Part shown: positions 42,791-52,013 of the stretch, one piece after another
How the letters are laid out: every line of letters begins with the position of its first letter
How positions within the stretch are numbered: the stretch's first letter is position 1
Assembly: GCA_038206765.1 (NCBI GenBank)
Contig: JBBRAM010000008.1
Location: 1 to 64,000, forward strand
DNA: 64,000 nt
Direction of reading: 5' to 3'
From: UKL13-2 sp038206765
Lineage (GTDB): Bacteria > Pseudomonadota > Gammaproteobacteria > Burkholderiales > Usitatibacteraceae
Notes under the pieces: generated by a model
Told to the model about the DNA's origin: nothing
Databases searched by the model: none
Seen by the model: the letters and a program-made list of their open reading frames with translations, nothing else
Made by a program: the position numbers and the translations under genes

Positions 42791-45682
42791 TCAACCCACT
42801 GAAAATGCGTTGGCCAGAACTTCGGCTAGCTCATGCGCCTCGTACGGCTTACGCAGGATGCGTGCGATGCCCGCCTCTTGCGCACGTAGCTCGAAGCCCA
42901 GGCCGCCATACCCGGTGATGATAAATATCGGCACTTCCGGTTTGATGGCGTGAATGCGTTTGGCGAGTTCAGTCCCCGCAAGCTCAGGCATGACCTCATC
43001 AGTTAGAACCGCATCAAACCGATCCGGCTGGCGCTCGAAGGCGGCAAGCGCCTCGGCACTCGATTCGAAGCTCACGCTTTGATATCCGAGGGAAGCCAAG
43101 ATTTCTGCTGCCATTTCGCGCATGGGAGCCTCGTCATCAACGAGCAAAAGACACTGGTCGTTACCGCGCACCACGGTTGGGGCTGTCGTTGGGGGAAATG
43201 AAGATTCGAATTGGGCGGCGCGCGCGGCATCGCGATCCAACCCTCGTGATGCCGAGGCCCCAAAGATGGGAAGATAAACCGTGAATGTCGTGCCGGCGGC
43301 TTCGCGGCCGGCGGCCGCGGCATGGGTCGGCAAATGGTTCTCCATCTGGTTCTCGACCTGGCTTGCCGGGCTTACCACATGGATTGCAACATGGCTCTCA
43401 ACATCGATCCCGCCGCCATGCGCTTTTGCCACCGACATGGCAATCGATAGCCCTAATCCGGTCCCTTTGCCAGTAGGCTTAGTGGTGAAAAAAGGCTCAA
43501 ACATGCGGCTTTTGGTCGCGTCATCAATCCCGCCACCCTGGTCGGATACGGCGATCGTGACGTATCGTCCCGGCCGCAGCTGACCTTGCAACACCACTTT
43601 GGGCGCCGTCAACAATTGCTCGTCTAGGGCAATGGTTAGTGCGCCAGCATCTGGCATCGCCTGCAAGCCATTGGTCGCAAGATTCATAATGAGCTGGTGT
43701 AACTCGGTTGCATTGCCCAGCACATGAATGGCTTCACGGCGATGGACAAGATAGCGATCGCCATCAGTTTCGCCGCGGTTAAACGCAATCGTATGTGGGG
43801 TTGAGCCGCGCAGCAACATAACGATTTCATCGGTGAGATCGGCAATATCAACAACTTGTTTTTTGTCCGGCGTTTTACGACTAAAAGTCAAAATTTGCGA
43901 AACCAACACCCGACCGCGCTCGCCCGCTTTCAACACCGCGTCTAAATGCCGCGCCATGGGCGTGCCGTTAAGCGCGTTGTTGCGTGCCATTTCACCGTAG
44001 CCAATAATGGATGCCAAAATATTATTAAAGTCATGCGCAATGCCGCCAGCCAACTGGCCAATTGCTTCCATCTTCTGCGCCTGGCGTAACTCAATCTCCA
44101 AGCGGCGGCGCACGGCATCTTCGTGCTTTTTATCGGTAATGTCTTTGACGAAGCCGATCACGCGATGTTCAATTCGGCCATCCTCCAGGCGGGTTTTATG
44201 CGCGAACGCATTTACAGCGACGGTCACGTAATCCGTCTTATCAACATTGCCCGATTTTGGGTCGGTGGCATTTTTGTCACCTGAGTTTTTGTCATCAGCA
44301 TTTTTGTCATTTGCATTTTTTTCATCAGCAGTTTCGCCGTTAACAGTTTTGTCAGCAGGCTCTGTCAGCCCCCCGCGACGGATGCGATATTCCAGCTCGG
44401 CGGCTGGCCATTCCCCCGACAATAATTTGACCCCCGTGCCGTTTATTCGTGGCCGGTCATCGGGATGAATCCGAGCAAACCAGTCCCGAGTGCGGCCAAT
44501 TTCGCTCTTTGCAACGCCCAGCAAACCGACGGTATCCCCAACCCAAACAATCTCATTGGTGCGCTGTACGATTTCAAAAATCAATGTGTTGCCAGCGCGC
44601 AGCGCCGCGTTATTGCGGCGTTCTAAATCAAATTTTTCGCGCGACAACGCGGCGCGTTCCATCAGGATCGCCATCGTGACCAACATGGCCGCAACAAAAA
44701 CAAGCAGAAATTGTTGCAGCCGGAGGATCCCCCCTACCGTCGTCGTAAAGCCGTCCATAAACGGCCCTTGCTGGTGCGATGTGAAATAAACCGCGATCGT
44801 GCTGTAAATCAATAGCGCCAACGTAGTCGACCGTGTGCCCAAACGAAGAGCGGACCATAACAAAAATGGTAAACCAACATAGAAATAGGGAGGGGTCAAG
44901 CCATTGATTTCCGGTGCGCGCGCGTACGCCCACCAGGTCGCACCCGTTAGGCATGCGAGCATGACCACGATTTCCGGCCACCCGCGCCGCAAATGGTTCA
45001 AGTGTTTTTCTTGCCAATGTCGGGCCCAAGCCATCATCAGCGGCACCATGATTATGATGCCCAGCCCGTCAGAAATTATGGTCGTCCAAAACTCCTCAAC
45101 GAAATCAATATCGATCATGACAGCGGCGCTTGCCGCCGATAGCGCCGCCGCGAGGGCGTTCACCAGCACCACGCAAATTAGCAAAAAGAAACTTAAGCGA
45201 CGCGCCGGTAGCCAGTGCTTGGATCGCTTGCGAAGGAGATTCAATATTTCGGCTGCCAAACCAGCCTGAAGTACGTTAACAAAAGAACCGATAAGAATAA
45301 AATTGATCGAGTAATCATCCCGAAGCATCGGAATAGCATAAATAATATTCGCCAAAAAGATACCAACCATGACCGCCAAGCGGGTCGACAGCCCCCCCAC
45401 ACGACGGCTCGCGAGCATGTAAATACCCAGCGCCCAACCGTCGGCAAACCAAACGGGTGATGCACTAATCGAATCGGCAACAATTGAATTCGAGAATTGA
45501 CAAAACGCAACATAGCCCAGGCAGGTGGCGAGAAACCAGCCAGCCAGCTTTAGCGGCGCAACCCAAGCAGGAGTTCCGTTATCCAACTTAGCGGGGGCAG
45601 TGGCAGCATGAGGGGTAGCAGTGGCGGCTGGGGTAGCCGGGACATCAGGGTCGGCAGCGGTTTCATGGATGGACGTCGGCAT
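42791..45682 (-). CDS. Hybrid sensor histidine kinase with MASE1-type membrane domain
   Basis: About nine membrane segments at the N-terminus fit a MASE1 sensor (SNSIVADSISASPVWFADGW). A PAS domain follows, with an Asn/Asp/Lys-rich repeat insert (about residues 440-485), then HisKA with GIAHDFNNILASIIGYGEM (His near 551), the ATPase region (NLATNGLQAM, DQGGGIDD, GKGTGLGLSIA) and a C-terminal receiver (LLLVDDEAPM, phospho-Asp in DAVLTDEVMPE near 893, LRKPYEAHE). I choose ATG 45682; the frame is open to 45784 but that start is less natural. It is divergent from the OmpR-type regulator at 45974, a likely partner. Confidence 0.9.
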   Translation of the reverse strand: MPTSIHETAADPDVPATPAATATPHAATAPAKLDNGTPAWVAPLKLAGWFLATCLGYVAFCQFSNSIVADSISASPVWFADGWALGIYMLASRRVGGLSTRLAVMVGIFLANIIYAIPMLRDDYSINFILIGSFVNVLQAGLAAEILNLLRKRSKHWLPARRLSFFLLICVVLVNALAAALSAASAAVMIDIDFVEEFWTTIISDGLGIIIMVPLMMAWARHWQEKHLNHLRRGWPEIVVMLACLTGATWWAYARAPEINGLTPPYFYVGLPFLLWSALRLGTRSTTLALLIYSTIAVYFTSHQQGPFMDGFTTTVGGILRLQQFLLVFVAAMLVTMAILMERAALSREKFDLERRNNAALRAGNTLIFEIVQRTNEIVWVGDTVGLLGVAKSEIGRTRDWFARIHPDDRPRINGTGVKLLSGEWPAAELEYRIRRGGLTEPADKTVNGETADEKNANDKNADDKNSGDKNATDPKSGNVDKTDYVTVAVNAFAHKTRLEDGRIEHRVIGFVKDITDKKHEDAVRRRLEIELRQAQKMEAIGQLAGGIAHDFNNILASIIGYGEMARNNALNGTPMARHLDAVLKAGERGRVLVSQILTFSRKTPDKKQVVDIADLTDEIVMLLRGSTPHTIAFNRGETDGDRYLVHRREAIHVLGNATELHQLIMNLATNGLQAMPDAGALTIALDEQLLTAPKVVLQGQLRPGRYVTIAVSDQGGGIDDATKSRMFEPFFTTKPTGKGTGLGLSIAMSVAKAHGGGIDVESHVAIHVVSPASQVENQMENHLPTHAAAAGREAAGTTFTVYLPIFGASASRGLDRDAARAAQFESSFPPTTAPTVVRGNDQCLLLVDDEAPMREMAAEILASLGYQSVSFESSAEALAAFERQPDRFDAVLTDEVMPELAGTELAKRIHAIKPEVPIFIITGYGGLGFELRAQEAGIARILRKPYEAHELAEVLANAFSVG
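44268..44357. repeat. 15-bp in-frame tandem repeat inside the kinase PAS region
   Basis: Six units of GCATTTTTGTCATCA type run from 44268 to 44357; the first four are close copies. They encode a charged Asp/Lys/Asn loop (for example KNADDKNSGDKNATD) inserted in the PAS domain. Confidence 0.75.
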
Positions 45683-45973
45683 GTTGATGCGCTCTTTCTT
45701 GCTTTTGTATAAATCATTTTGCTGGCGCGACGATAAGCTCAAGTAGCGCAAACGCATTGTTTTAGGGCATACCGTTAGTGGCAACAGACCAACCGAAAAC
45801 GGTCAAATAGAGAGCGGCAAATACCTTTCGGCAAACACCACGTCGATTCAATATTGCGCTATGCTGATAGAAGTTTCAAGCCGTAAATGCAGCCCTCAAC
45901 AGACAATACATCAAGCCTACAAAGCAGGATGCCAACATGCTAGTAACGGGGATTAAAACAATAGGGGCGCTCT

Positions 45974-46711
45974 ATGGCGCAGCACATTCTCGCCGTTGAC
46001 GATGACGAATCGATTCGCCATTTAATCGACGACTATCTTTCTGAAAACGGTTATCGAGTCTCGCAGGCTGCCAATGGCCACGAAATGCAGGCTGTGTTGG
46101 CGACCGACACAGTGGATCTTATCGTTCTCGATGTCAAAATGCCGGGCGAAGACGGATTTACGTTAGCGCGTACCGTGCGCCAGACGTCTGACGTACCGAT
46201 CATCATGCTAACCGGGCAAACACACGAGGTGGATCGCGTGCTCGGCTTGGAATTAGGCGCCGACGATTACCTCACCAAGCCATTTAGTCCGCGTGAGTTG
46301 TTGGCACGAATCAAGGCTGTATTACGTCGTTACGATGGCGTCCCCGATCGTGATGCTGATGCAAAATCCGATGGCCGGCTAAAGCGCGAGACCGAAATCC
46401 GCGTCTATCGGTTTAGCGGCTGGACCCTTTCGACCGGCGCGCGCCGCCTGACCTCGCCTAGCGATGCGCGAATCGAGCTAACCAATGGCGAATATGCGCT
46501 ACTGGTCACCTTTCTTAAATCGCCCATGCGGATATTGTCGCGCGATCAATTATTAGAGTCGAGTCGTCTGCATGATGATGTTTATGATCGATCCATCGAT
46601 GTGCAAATTTTGCGCCTTCGCCGCAAAATTGAGGCTGACCCCAACGAGCCGAAGCTGATAAAAACCGAGCGCGGCGCGGGGTATTTTTTTGATTCGGATG
46701 TGACGAATTAA
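45974..46711 (+). CDS. OmpR/PhoB-family response regulator
   Basis: The 245-residue protein has a receiver (ILAVDDDESIR, phospho-Asp in LIVLDVKMPGEDG, Thr in MLTGQ, Lys in YLTKPFSPREL) and a winged-helix DNA-binding domain (LTNGEYALLVTFLKSPMRIL, DRSIDVQILRLRRKIE, IKTERGAGYFF). It begins 290 bases from the divergent hybrid kinase gene, so the two may act together; no histidine-kinase-only partner is adjacent. Target genes are unknown. Confidence 0.93.
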   Translation: MAQHILAVDDDESIRHLIDDYLSENGYRVSQAANGHEMQAVLATDTVDLIVLDVKMPGEDGFTLARTVRQTSDVPIIMLTGQTHEVDRVLGLELGADDYLTKPFSPRELLARIKAVLRRYDGVPDRDADAKSDGRLKRETEIRVYRFSGWTLSTGARRLTSPSDARIELTNGEYALLVTFLKSPMRILSRDQLLESSRLHDDVYDRSIDVQILRLRRKIEADPNEPKLIKTERGAGYFFDSDVTN

Positions 46712-46897
46712 CGCTTGTTTCTGCTGCTTGAGCAGCTAAATTTACGTCCACAAATCATCACTCATTTTCTGTGCGATAGTGTCGCCATATCGTGTAGATA
46801 TCGGTGCGAACGCTGGCACAGATACAGCTACAAGTAAAAGGCGGCGCCAGCCATCAGCAGGCGCACCAATAATAATCACTTCTAAGAGGAGAAAAAT

Positions 46898-49159
46898 ATG
46901 GCTGCAGGTTCAAGTCAATCGCACCAATCCACCCCACAACCCACCTTTCAACCGTTTGTCCCTGCCGAATCCAGCATGGCCGAATTCACGCTGCGGGCCG
47001 TGGTCATGGGCGCATTGCTCGGCATGATTTTTGGCGCATCGTCGCTCTATTTGGTGCTGAAGGTTGGTTTAACGGTCAGCGCCTCTATCCCCGTTGCAGT
47101 GATTGCGATTACGCTATTTCGCTTGATGTCGAAAGTCGGCGTAAAAGACTCCACCATTTTAGAAAATAATATCGTCCAGACCGCAGGCTCGGCGGGCGAA
47201 TCCATCGCCTTCGGCCTGGGCGTGACGATGCCCGCGATTCTAATTTTGGGTTTTGATTTGGAAATCGCACGGGTGATGTTAGTGGCCGTATTGGGCGGCT
47301 TACTAGGCATTTTGATGATGATTCCGCTGCGCAAAACATTGATTGTTGCGCGCCACGGCGAGCTGAAATACCCGGAAGGCACTGCTTGTGCCGAGGTATT
47401 AAAAGTGGCCGACGCATCCAAAACATCGGCGAAGAAAACCGACGTGGCCAGTGGCGCTTCGGTCATTTTCTTGGGCTTCGCGGTAGGCTTGGCGTATAAA
47501 GCGATCAACATCGCGTTCAAAGGCTGGAAAGACGTGCCGGAAAAAATCTTTGGCGCACCGCTCAAAGGCGGCTCGGTTGGCGTGGAAATTTCGCCCGAGT
47601 TGTTGGGCGTAGGCTACATCATCGGTCCGCGAATCGCCTCAATCATGGCAGCTGGCGGCGTGATGGCTTATTTGTTGTTGATCCCGTTGATCAAATTTTT
47701 TGGCGATGCGTTGTCTGTCCCAATCGCGCCCGGCAACAAGCTGATTAGCGAGATGAGTCCGAACAATATTCGCAGCGCTTATATTTTGTACATCGGCGCG
47801 GGCGCCGTGGCGGCAGGCGGAATCGTCAGCATGGCGAAGGCGATGCCAACCATTTGGAATAGTTTGAAAGACAGCTTTAAAGGTTTCGGCGGCGGCGGCG
47901 GCGGGAATGGTAACGGTAACGCGGGCACCAAGCGTACCGACCAAGACATCCCAATGAAATGGGTGCTGGTTGGCTGTTTGGCGATCATCATTGTCATCAT
48001 GCTGGCCGCACCGCTCAATATGAATTTGCTGGGTGCGTTGATGATTTTGGTGTTTGGATTTTTATTCGCCACGGTCTCATCACAGCTGACGGGGCAGATT
48101 GGCTCATCAAGCAACCCGATTTCGGGCATGACGGTCGCAACACTGTTATTCACCTGCTTAATTTTCTTGCTTGTCGGCTGGACTGGCGGGCCGTATTACG
48201 TAACGGCATTATCGGTGGGCGCAATTGTCTGTATCGCCTCAAGTAACGCGGGCACCACCTCACAGGATTTAAAAACCGGTTATTTGATTGGCGCGACACC
48301 GCGTTTGCAGCAGTATTCGATACTGGTTGGCGCATTAGCTTCTGCCGTGATTTTGGGGCCGATTTTATTGAAACTTAACGATGCCGCCACCGTCTATGTG
48401 CCTGTCGCGCAAATCGCACCGGCTGGCATCACCACCGATGCCAGCAAGCTGACCGAAACCGCGAGCTTGCAAGGCGTGCAGGCATTGGGCGATAGCAAAA
48501 CTTATCGCGTTTGGCATAAGACCGATGGGGCAACCGGTTTGGCGGAAAAATATTTGGTGGATGATGCGGGCAACGCCGTGTGGCTGGTTGATCCGGGCAT
48601 CAATGGCAAATACAACAAGCGCCCCGACGGCAGCGAGGTTCGCAAATACGATGCGCCCAAGGCGCTGCTGATGTCGTACATCATCAAAGGCATTCTCGAT
48701 CAAAAATTACCGTGGGCGCTGGTGATGTTTGGCGTAATGATCGCGCTAATTTTGGAAATGTCGGGCATCCCATCATTGCCGTTTGCGGTTGGCGTGTATC
48801 TACCACTGTCATCGTCTGCACCCATATTCGTTGGCGGCATGGTGCGCTGGCTAGTTGATCGCCGTCGCAACAAGCAGCCCGAATACGTTAACGCCAGCGA
48901 AGAAGAGCGCGCCGCCGCAGGCGACCGCAGTCCCGGCGTATTGCTCTCGTCTGGCTACATCGCCGGCGGCGCACTGGCCGGCATCATCATCGCCTTTAGC
49001 GCCGGCGTGCTAACCGATTTCGACAAAGCCATGAACGACTGGGCCGTCAAGAGCAACCCGTTCTTTGAGGGGCCGAATTCAGATTTATTGTCGATGCTGC
49101 CGTATGCGTTTTTGATCGTTTTGTTGTATTGGTTTGGGCGGGAGAAGGCTAAGGCGTAA
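46898..49159 (+). CDS. OPT family oligopeptide transporter
   Basis: The 753-residue protein has about 14-16 hydrophobic segments and OPT family features: EFTLRAVVMGALLGMIFGAS at the start, NNIVQTAGSAGESIAFGLGV, LKYPEGTACAEVLK, SSNAGTTSQDLKTGYLIGAT and a C-terminal GIPSLPFAVGVYLPLSSSAP. Such proteins take up small peptides or metal chelates by proton coupling. The middle loop has a Gly/Asn repeat (GGGGGNGNGNAG). AGAGGAG lies seven bases before the ATG. No binding-protein gene is adjacent. Confidence 0.93.
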   Translation: MAAGSSQSHQSTPQPTFQPFVPAESSMAEFTLRAVVMGALLGMIFGASSLYLVLKVGLTVSASIPVAVIAITLFRLMSKVGVKDSTILENNIVQTAGSAGESIAFGLGVTMPAILILGFDLEIARVMLVAVLGGLLGILMMIPLRKTLIVARHGELKYPEGTACAEVLKVADASKTSAKKTDVASGASVIFLGFAVGLAYKAINIAFKGWKDVPEKIFGAPLKGGSVGVEISPELLGVGYIIGPRIASIMAAGGVMAYLLLIPLIKFFGDALSVPIAPGNKLISEMSPNNIRSAYILYIGAGAVAAGGIVSMAKAMPTIWNSLKDSFKGFGGGGGGNGNGNAGTKRTDQDIPMKWVLVGCLAIIIVIMLAAPLNMNLLGALMILVFGFLFATVSSQLTGQIGSSSNPISGMTVATLLFTCLIFLLVGWTGGPYYVTALSVGAIVCIASSNAGTTSQDLKTGYLIGATPRLQQYSILVGALASAVILGPILLKLNDAATVYVPVAQIAPAGITTDASKLTETASLQGVQALGDSKTYRVWHKTDGATGLAEKYLVDDAGNAVWLVDPGINGKYNKRPDGSEVRKYDAPKALLMSYIIKGILDQKLPWALVMFGVMIALILEMSGIPSLPFAVGVYLPLSSSAPIFVGGMVRWLVDRRRNKQPEYVNASEEERAAAGDRSPGVLLSSGYIAGGALAGIIIAFSAGVLTDFDKAMNDWAVKSNPFFEGPNSDLLSMLPYAFLIVLLYWFGREKAKA

Positions 49160-49273
49160 AAGGTTAAAACTCTAGGATTGGTGCGGCGTTTGGGGCGTTT
49201 TTGCTTGAAGCGCCGCGTCAGATAAAGTGGTGTGAAATATAACCCGCAAGGATGACAATTCGTTAAGCTAAAA

Positions 49274-49879
49274 ATGAATAAATTAATTCTTGATTATTTA
49301 AAAACCGATGGTGAATCGTGGCCAAGTTCGATATATGGCGAGCGCTTTCGCTGTAGTGCCTCCCTCTCAGATGAGACATTCCTGCCGTGCGTGATGTTAT
49401 CAAAAAGCGACAACATGACTGAGCTTGCATTACGCCGCTTTGAGGACGAAAAGAAGGGAAAAGGAATTTTTACTTTTAATAGTGGTGACAGCTACAAAAA
49501 AATTGTTAAGCATTTTGTAACTTCGGGCAACAGGTTGAACCACTATGACATCTTAAAACTTGAGCCCACTAAATATGCCCCGCCATTGTCGTTACTGAAA
49601 CAAATCGAGGGTGAAACCACGATGGCGTGGACGGGCTGGGTATTTGAAATGCGTAACAAAAAGCTGTTTGCCTATGGCACGTCATTCAGTATGGAATTTT
49701 TTGGCCTTCCGGATTCATATACGTTTGATGATGTCGTAGCCGTTCACAATCACTCGTATGTTTCTCCGACGGGCGAATTAAGAAGTCTTACGCGAGGAAT
49801 GTGCGCACAACCAGAGGACTACGATAAATCGTTGGTCTATCGGGAGAAACCCTACTTCAATTGCTTTTACGATTTGTAG
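49274..49879 (+). CDS. Hypothetical protein, AT-rich gene
   Basis: The 201-residue protein (MNKLILDYLKTDGESWPSSI at the start) shows no signal peptide, membrane helix or motif I recognise. The middle has AWTGWVFEMRNKKLFAYGTS and the end FDDVVAVHNHSYVSPTGELR. Base use is more AT-rich than in the neighbours, with AAA and TTA codons common, which suggests acquisition. The ribosome site is weak. It stands alone between the transporter and a stretch of non-coding DNA. Confidence 0.65.
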   Translation: MNKLILDYLKTDGESWPSSIYGERFRCSASLSDETFLPCVMLSKSDNMTELALRRFEDEKKGKGIFTFNSGDSYKKIVKHFVTSGNRLNHYDILKLEPTKYAPPLSLLKQIEGETTMAWTGWVFEMRNKKLFAYGTSFSMEFFGLPDSYTFDDVVAVHNHSYVSPTGELRSLTRGMCAQPEDYDKSLVYREKPYFNCFYDL

Positions 49880-50332
49880 GACGTGAATGAAATTAAGCTC
49901 CGCGGAGTAAAACGATTCTGAACGGCAAATTCAAACGTGCGGTTCAAACTGCGACCATCCCGTAGGAGTCGCCGACTCACTAGCAAATGCGGGAGAAGCG
50001 ACAGGGATTTCCGCGAGGACTGTCTGAGGAGCGCGCCATGGTCTTCGCCCTAACCAAAAAAGCACTTCGCGCGACGAGTTCAGCTGCGGCCTGTTGCTTC
50101 GAGTAGCGCAGGGGATTTTTGTCACAGCTTCATCGTGACAAAAACGACGAACCCGGGGCTGCTTTTCTTTGGTTACTTGTCTTTTGCAGAAGCAACAGAA
50201 AGTGACTTGGTGTCGGGCAACCCCCGACTATGTTGCATGACGCAGCCGTTACTAAAATGTGCAACCCTCTAAAAGAGAGGCGGCCAAACCCCAGCACTGG
50301 CGCGGCGCTTGAGCACAATCCCATCAAGACCG
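49880..50332. other. Non-coding stretch with dispersed-repeat character
   Basis: No supported gene lies here. TTTTTGTCAC (50116-50125) and GTGACAAAAA (50134-50143) form an inverted repeat. A segment from about 50158 to 50215 (GGGCTGCTTTTCTTTGGTTA and on) resembles a widespread intergenic sequence often mis-called as an ORF; that likeness is from memory. Copy C of the dispersed element is at 50283-50305. Confidence 0.5.
50283..50305 (+). repeat. Dispersed intergenic element, copy C
   Basis: GCCAAACCCCAGCACTGGCG begins at 50283 and the core AGCACTGGCGCGG is at 50293-50305. It matches the minus strand of copy B over 23 bases with two differences. CCTCT and AGAGG just before it form a second small hairpin. 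Confidence 0.5.
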
Positions 50333-51235
50333 TTAATCCCAATCTACCCGATCCCGAAACCGCTCATTTAAAAAGTCCACAAACGTCCGCACCTTAGCCG
50401 ACAAATGACGACGGCTAGGATAAACCGCGTAGATGTTCGATGCGCGTGGCTGATAAGTCGCCAGGATTGGGACGAGTGTTCCCGCTTTGAGCGCGGTGCT
50501 CGCTGAAAAATTAGGCTCCAACACAACGCCGATATCTTGTTCGGCAATCGCTAACAGCATCTCGCCGTTGTTGGCTTCAACCGAACCTCTGATGGGCACA
50601 TCAAAAACATCACCGCATTTATCTTCAAAGATCCAGTGATGCTTAGTCGCTAAATACGCATAGGCAAGACAATTGTGGCCGGCCAAATCGTGTGGATGTT
50701 GCGGCGTGCCGTGGCGTTTTAAATAGGCCGGTGACGCACAGCAAACGAGCCGCATTTCACCGATTTTGCGGGCGATTAAGTTTGAATTGCCAGCTTCACC
50801 AATCCGCACGGCAAGGTCATGGCCCTCATCGACCAGATCGACAAACCGATCCGAAAGCGACACATCAAAATGCGCCTCAGGGTAACGCTGCTGAAAAGCG
50901 CCAATGGCGGGTGCCAGATAGCGAATGCCGAAGTTGATCGAACAGGTGAGCTTAATCACGCCGCGCGGTTCGGCAGTTGAGGAGGTGGCAAGCGATTCGG
51001 CTTCTTCCAAATCGGACAGCAATTGTATGCAGCGCTCAAAAAACGCTTGGCCGCTCTCGGTGAGCGAAAGCTTGCGGGTGGTGCGGTTAAGCAGCCGCGC
51101 ATTGAGGTGTGCTTCCAAATCGGCCACATGGCGCGAAACGGCGGAGGTAGAGAGATTCAGCCGATCCGCCGCACGGGCAAAACTGCCCTGCTCCACAACT
51201 TTGGCGAAAACGGACATTGCGATGAATTTATCCAT
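50333..51235 (-). CDS. LysR-family transcriptional regulator
   Basis: The 300-residue protein starts MDKFIAMSVFAKVVEQGSFA, with the winged helix-turn-helix AADRLNLSTSAVSRHVADLE and RLLNRTTRKLSLTESGQ, followed by a substrate-binding domain (GVIKLTCSINFGIRYLAPAI, DLAVRIGEAGNSNLIARKIG). It is divergent from the GST gene with 151 bases between them; LysR regulators often control the divergent gene. The inducer is unknown. Confidence 0.95.
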   Translation of the reverse strand: MDKFIAMSVFAKVVEQGSFARAADRLNLSTSAVSRHVADLEAHLNARLLNRTTRKLSLTESGQAFFERCIQLLSDLEEAESLATSSTAEPRGVIKLTCSINFGIRYLAPAIGAFQQRYPEAHFDVSLSDRFVDLVDEGHDLAVRIGEAGNSNLIARKIGEMRLVCCASPAYLKRHGTPQHPHDLAGHNCLAYAYLATKHHWIFEDKCGDVFDVPIRGSVEANNGEMLLAIAEQDIGVVLEPNFSASTALKAGTLVPILATYQPRASNIYAVYPSRRHLSAKVRTFVDFLNERFRDRVDWD

Positions 51236-51386
51236 TAGTTTTTACGGAGTATTTATAACGGACTCTTATTATCCTGTTTTTCGGGATAATTTATTTCAAT
51301 TTTCTTACTTTATCCCTATTGCCAAGTGGTTCATAGTTCGCCTGCTGCATCTCACTCTATTTTCAGTCAACAACGAAAGGCAAATC

Positions 51387-51995
51387 ATGAAACTCTATTA
51401 CTCCGCCGCATCTTGCTCACTCGCATCCAATATCGCCTTGCATGAAGCCGGCATTGCTTATGAACTGACCAAAGTCGATTTGCAGGCGCATAAAACCGAA
51501 GGCGGCGCAGACTTTTACGCGATTCACGATAAGGGCTATGTGCCTTACCTCGTGCTCGATAACGGTCAAGGATTGTCTGAAGGCGCGGCGATTTTGCAAT
51601 ACATCGCCGATCAAAACCCATCTTCTAATTTGGCACCGGCAGCCGGCACGATGGAACGCTATCGCCTGCAAGAGTGGCTCACGTACATTAACTCCGAAGT
51701 ACACAAACCAATGGGCAGCATGTTTAACCCGAAAATTAATGCGGAAACGAAGGAACAAACGATTGCCGCTGTTGGCAAAAAACTAGATTGGCTGACCAAA
51801 AAATTAGACGGCAAGCACTACCTGATGGGTGACACCTTTACCGTGGCAGATGGTTATTTGTTTACGGTCCTGAACTGGGGTCAATGGGTTGGCGTGGATC
51901 TCGCTAAATGGCCAGTGTTGGCGGCGTTTATGGCGCGTGTATCGGCGCGCCCGCAGGTGCAGGAGGCATTGAAGAAGGTTGGCCTCGTTAAGTAA
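51387..51995 (+). CDS. Glutathione S-transferase (beta class-like)
   Basis: The 202-residue protein starts MKLYYSAASCSLASNIALHE, with the beta-class Cys in YSAASCSL, a thioredoxin-fold N-domain (NKGYVPYL-like KGYVPYLVLDNG, LSEGAAILQYIAD) and a helical C-domain (YLMGDTFTVADGYLFTVLNW). ATG at 51387 has AAAGG eight bases upstream; the open frame further back is not coding. It conjugates or reduces substrates with glutathione. It is probably co-transcribed with the dioxygenase gene and controlled by the divergent LysR. Confidence 0.94.
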   Translation: MKLYYSAASCSLASNIALHEAGIAYELTKVDLQAHKTEGGADFYAIHDKGYVPYLVLDNGQGLSEGAAILQYIADQNPSSNLAPAAGTMERYRLQEWLTYINSEVHKPMGSMFNPKINAETKEQTIAAVGKKLDWLTKKLDGKHYLMGDTFTVADGYLFTVLNWGQWVGVDLAKWPVLAAFMARVSARPQVQEALKKVGLVK

Positions 51996-52013
51996 TCGTT
52001 AGAAATTTAAACG

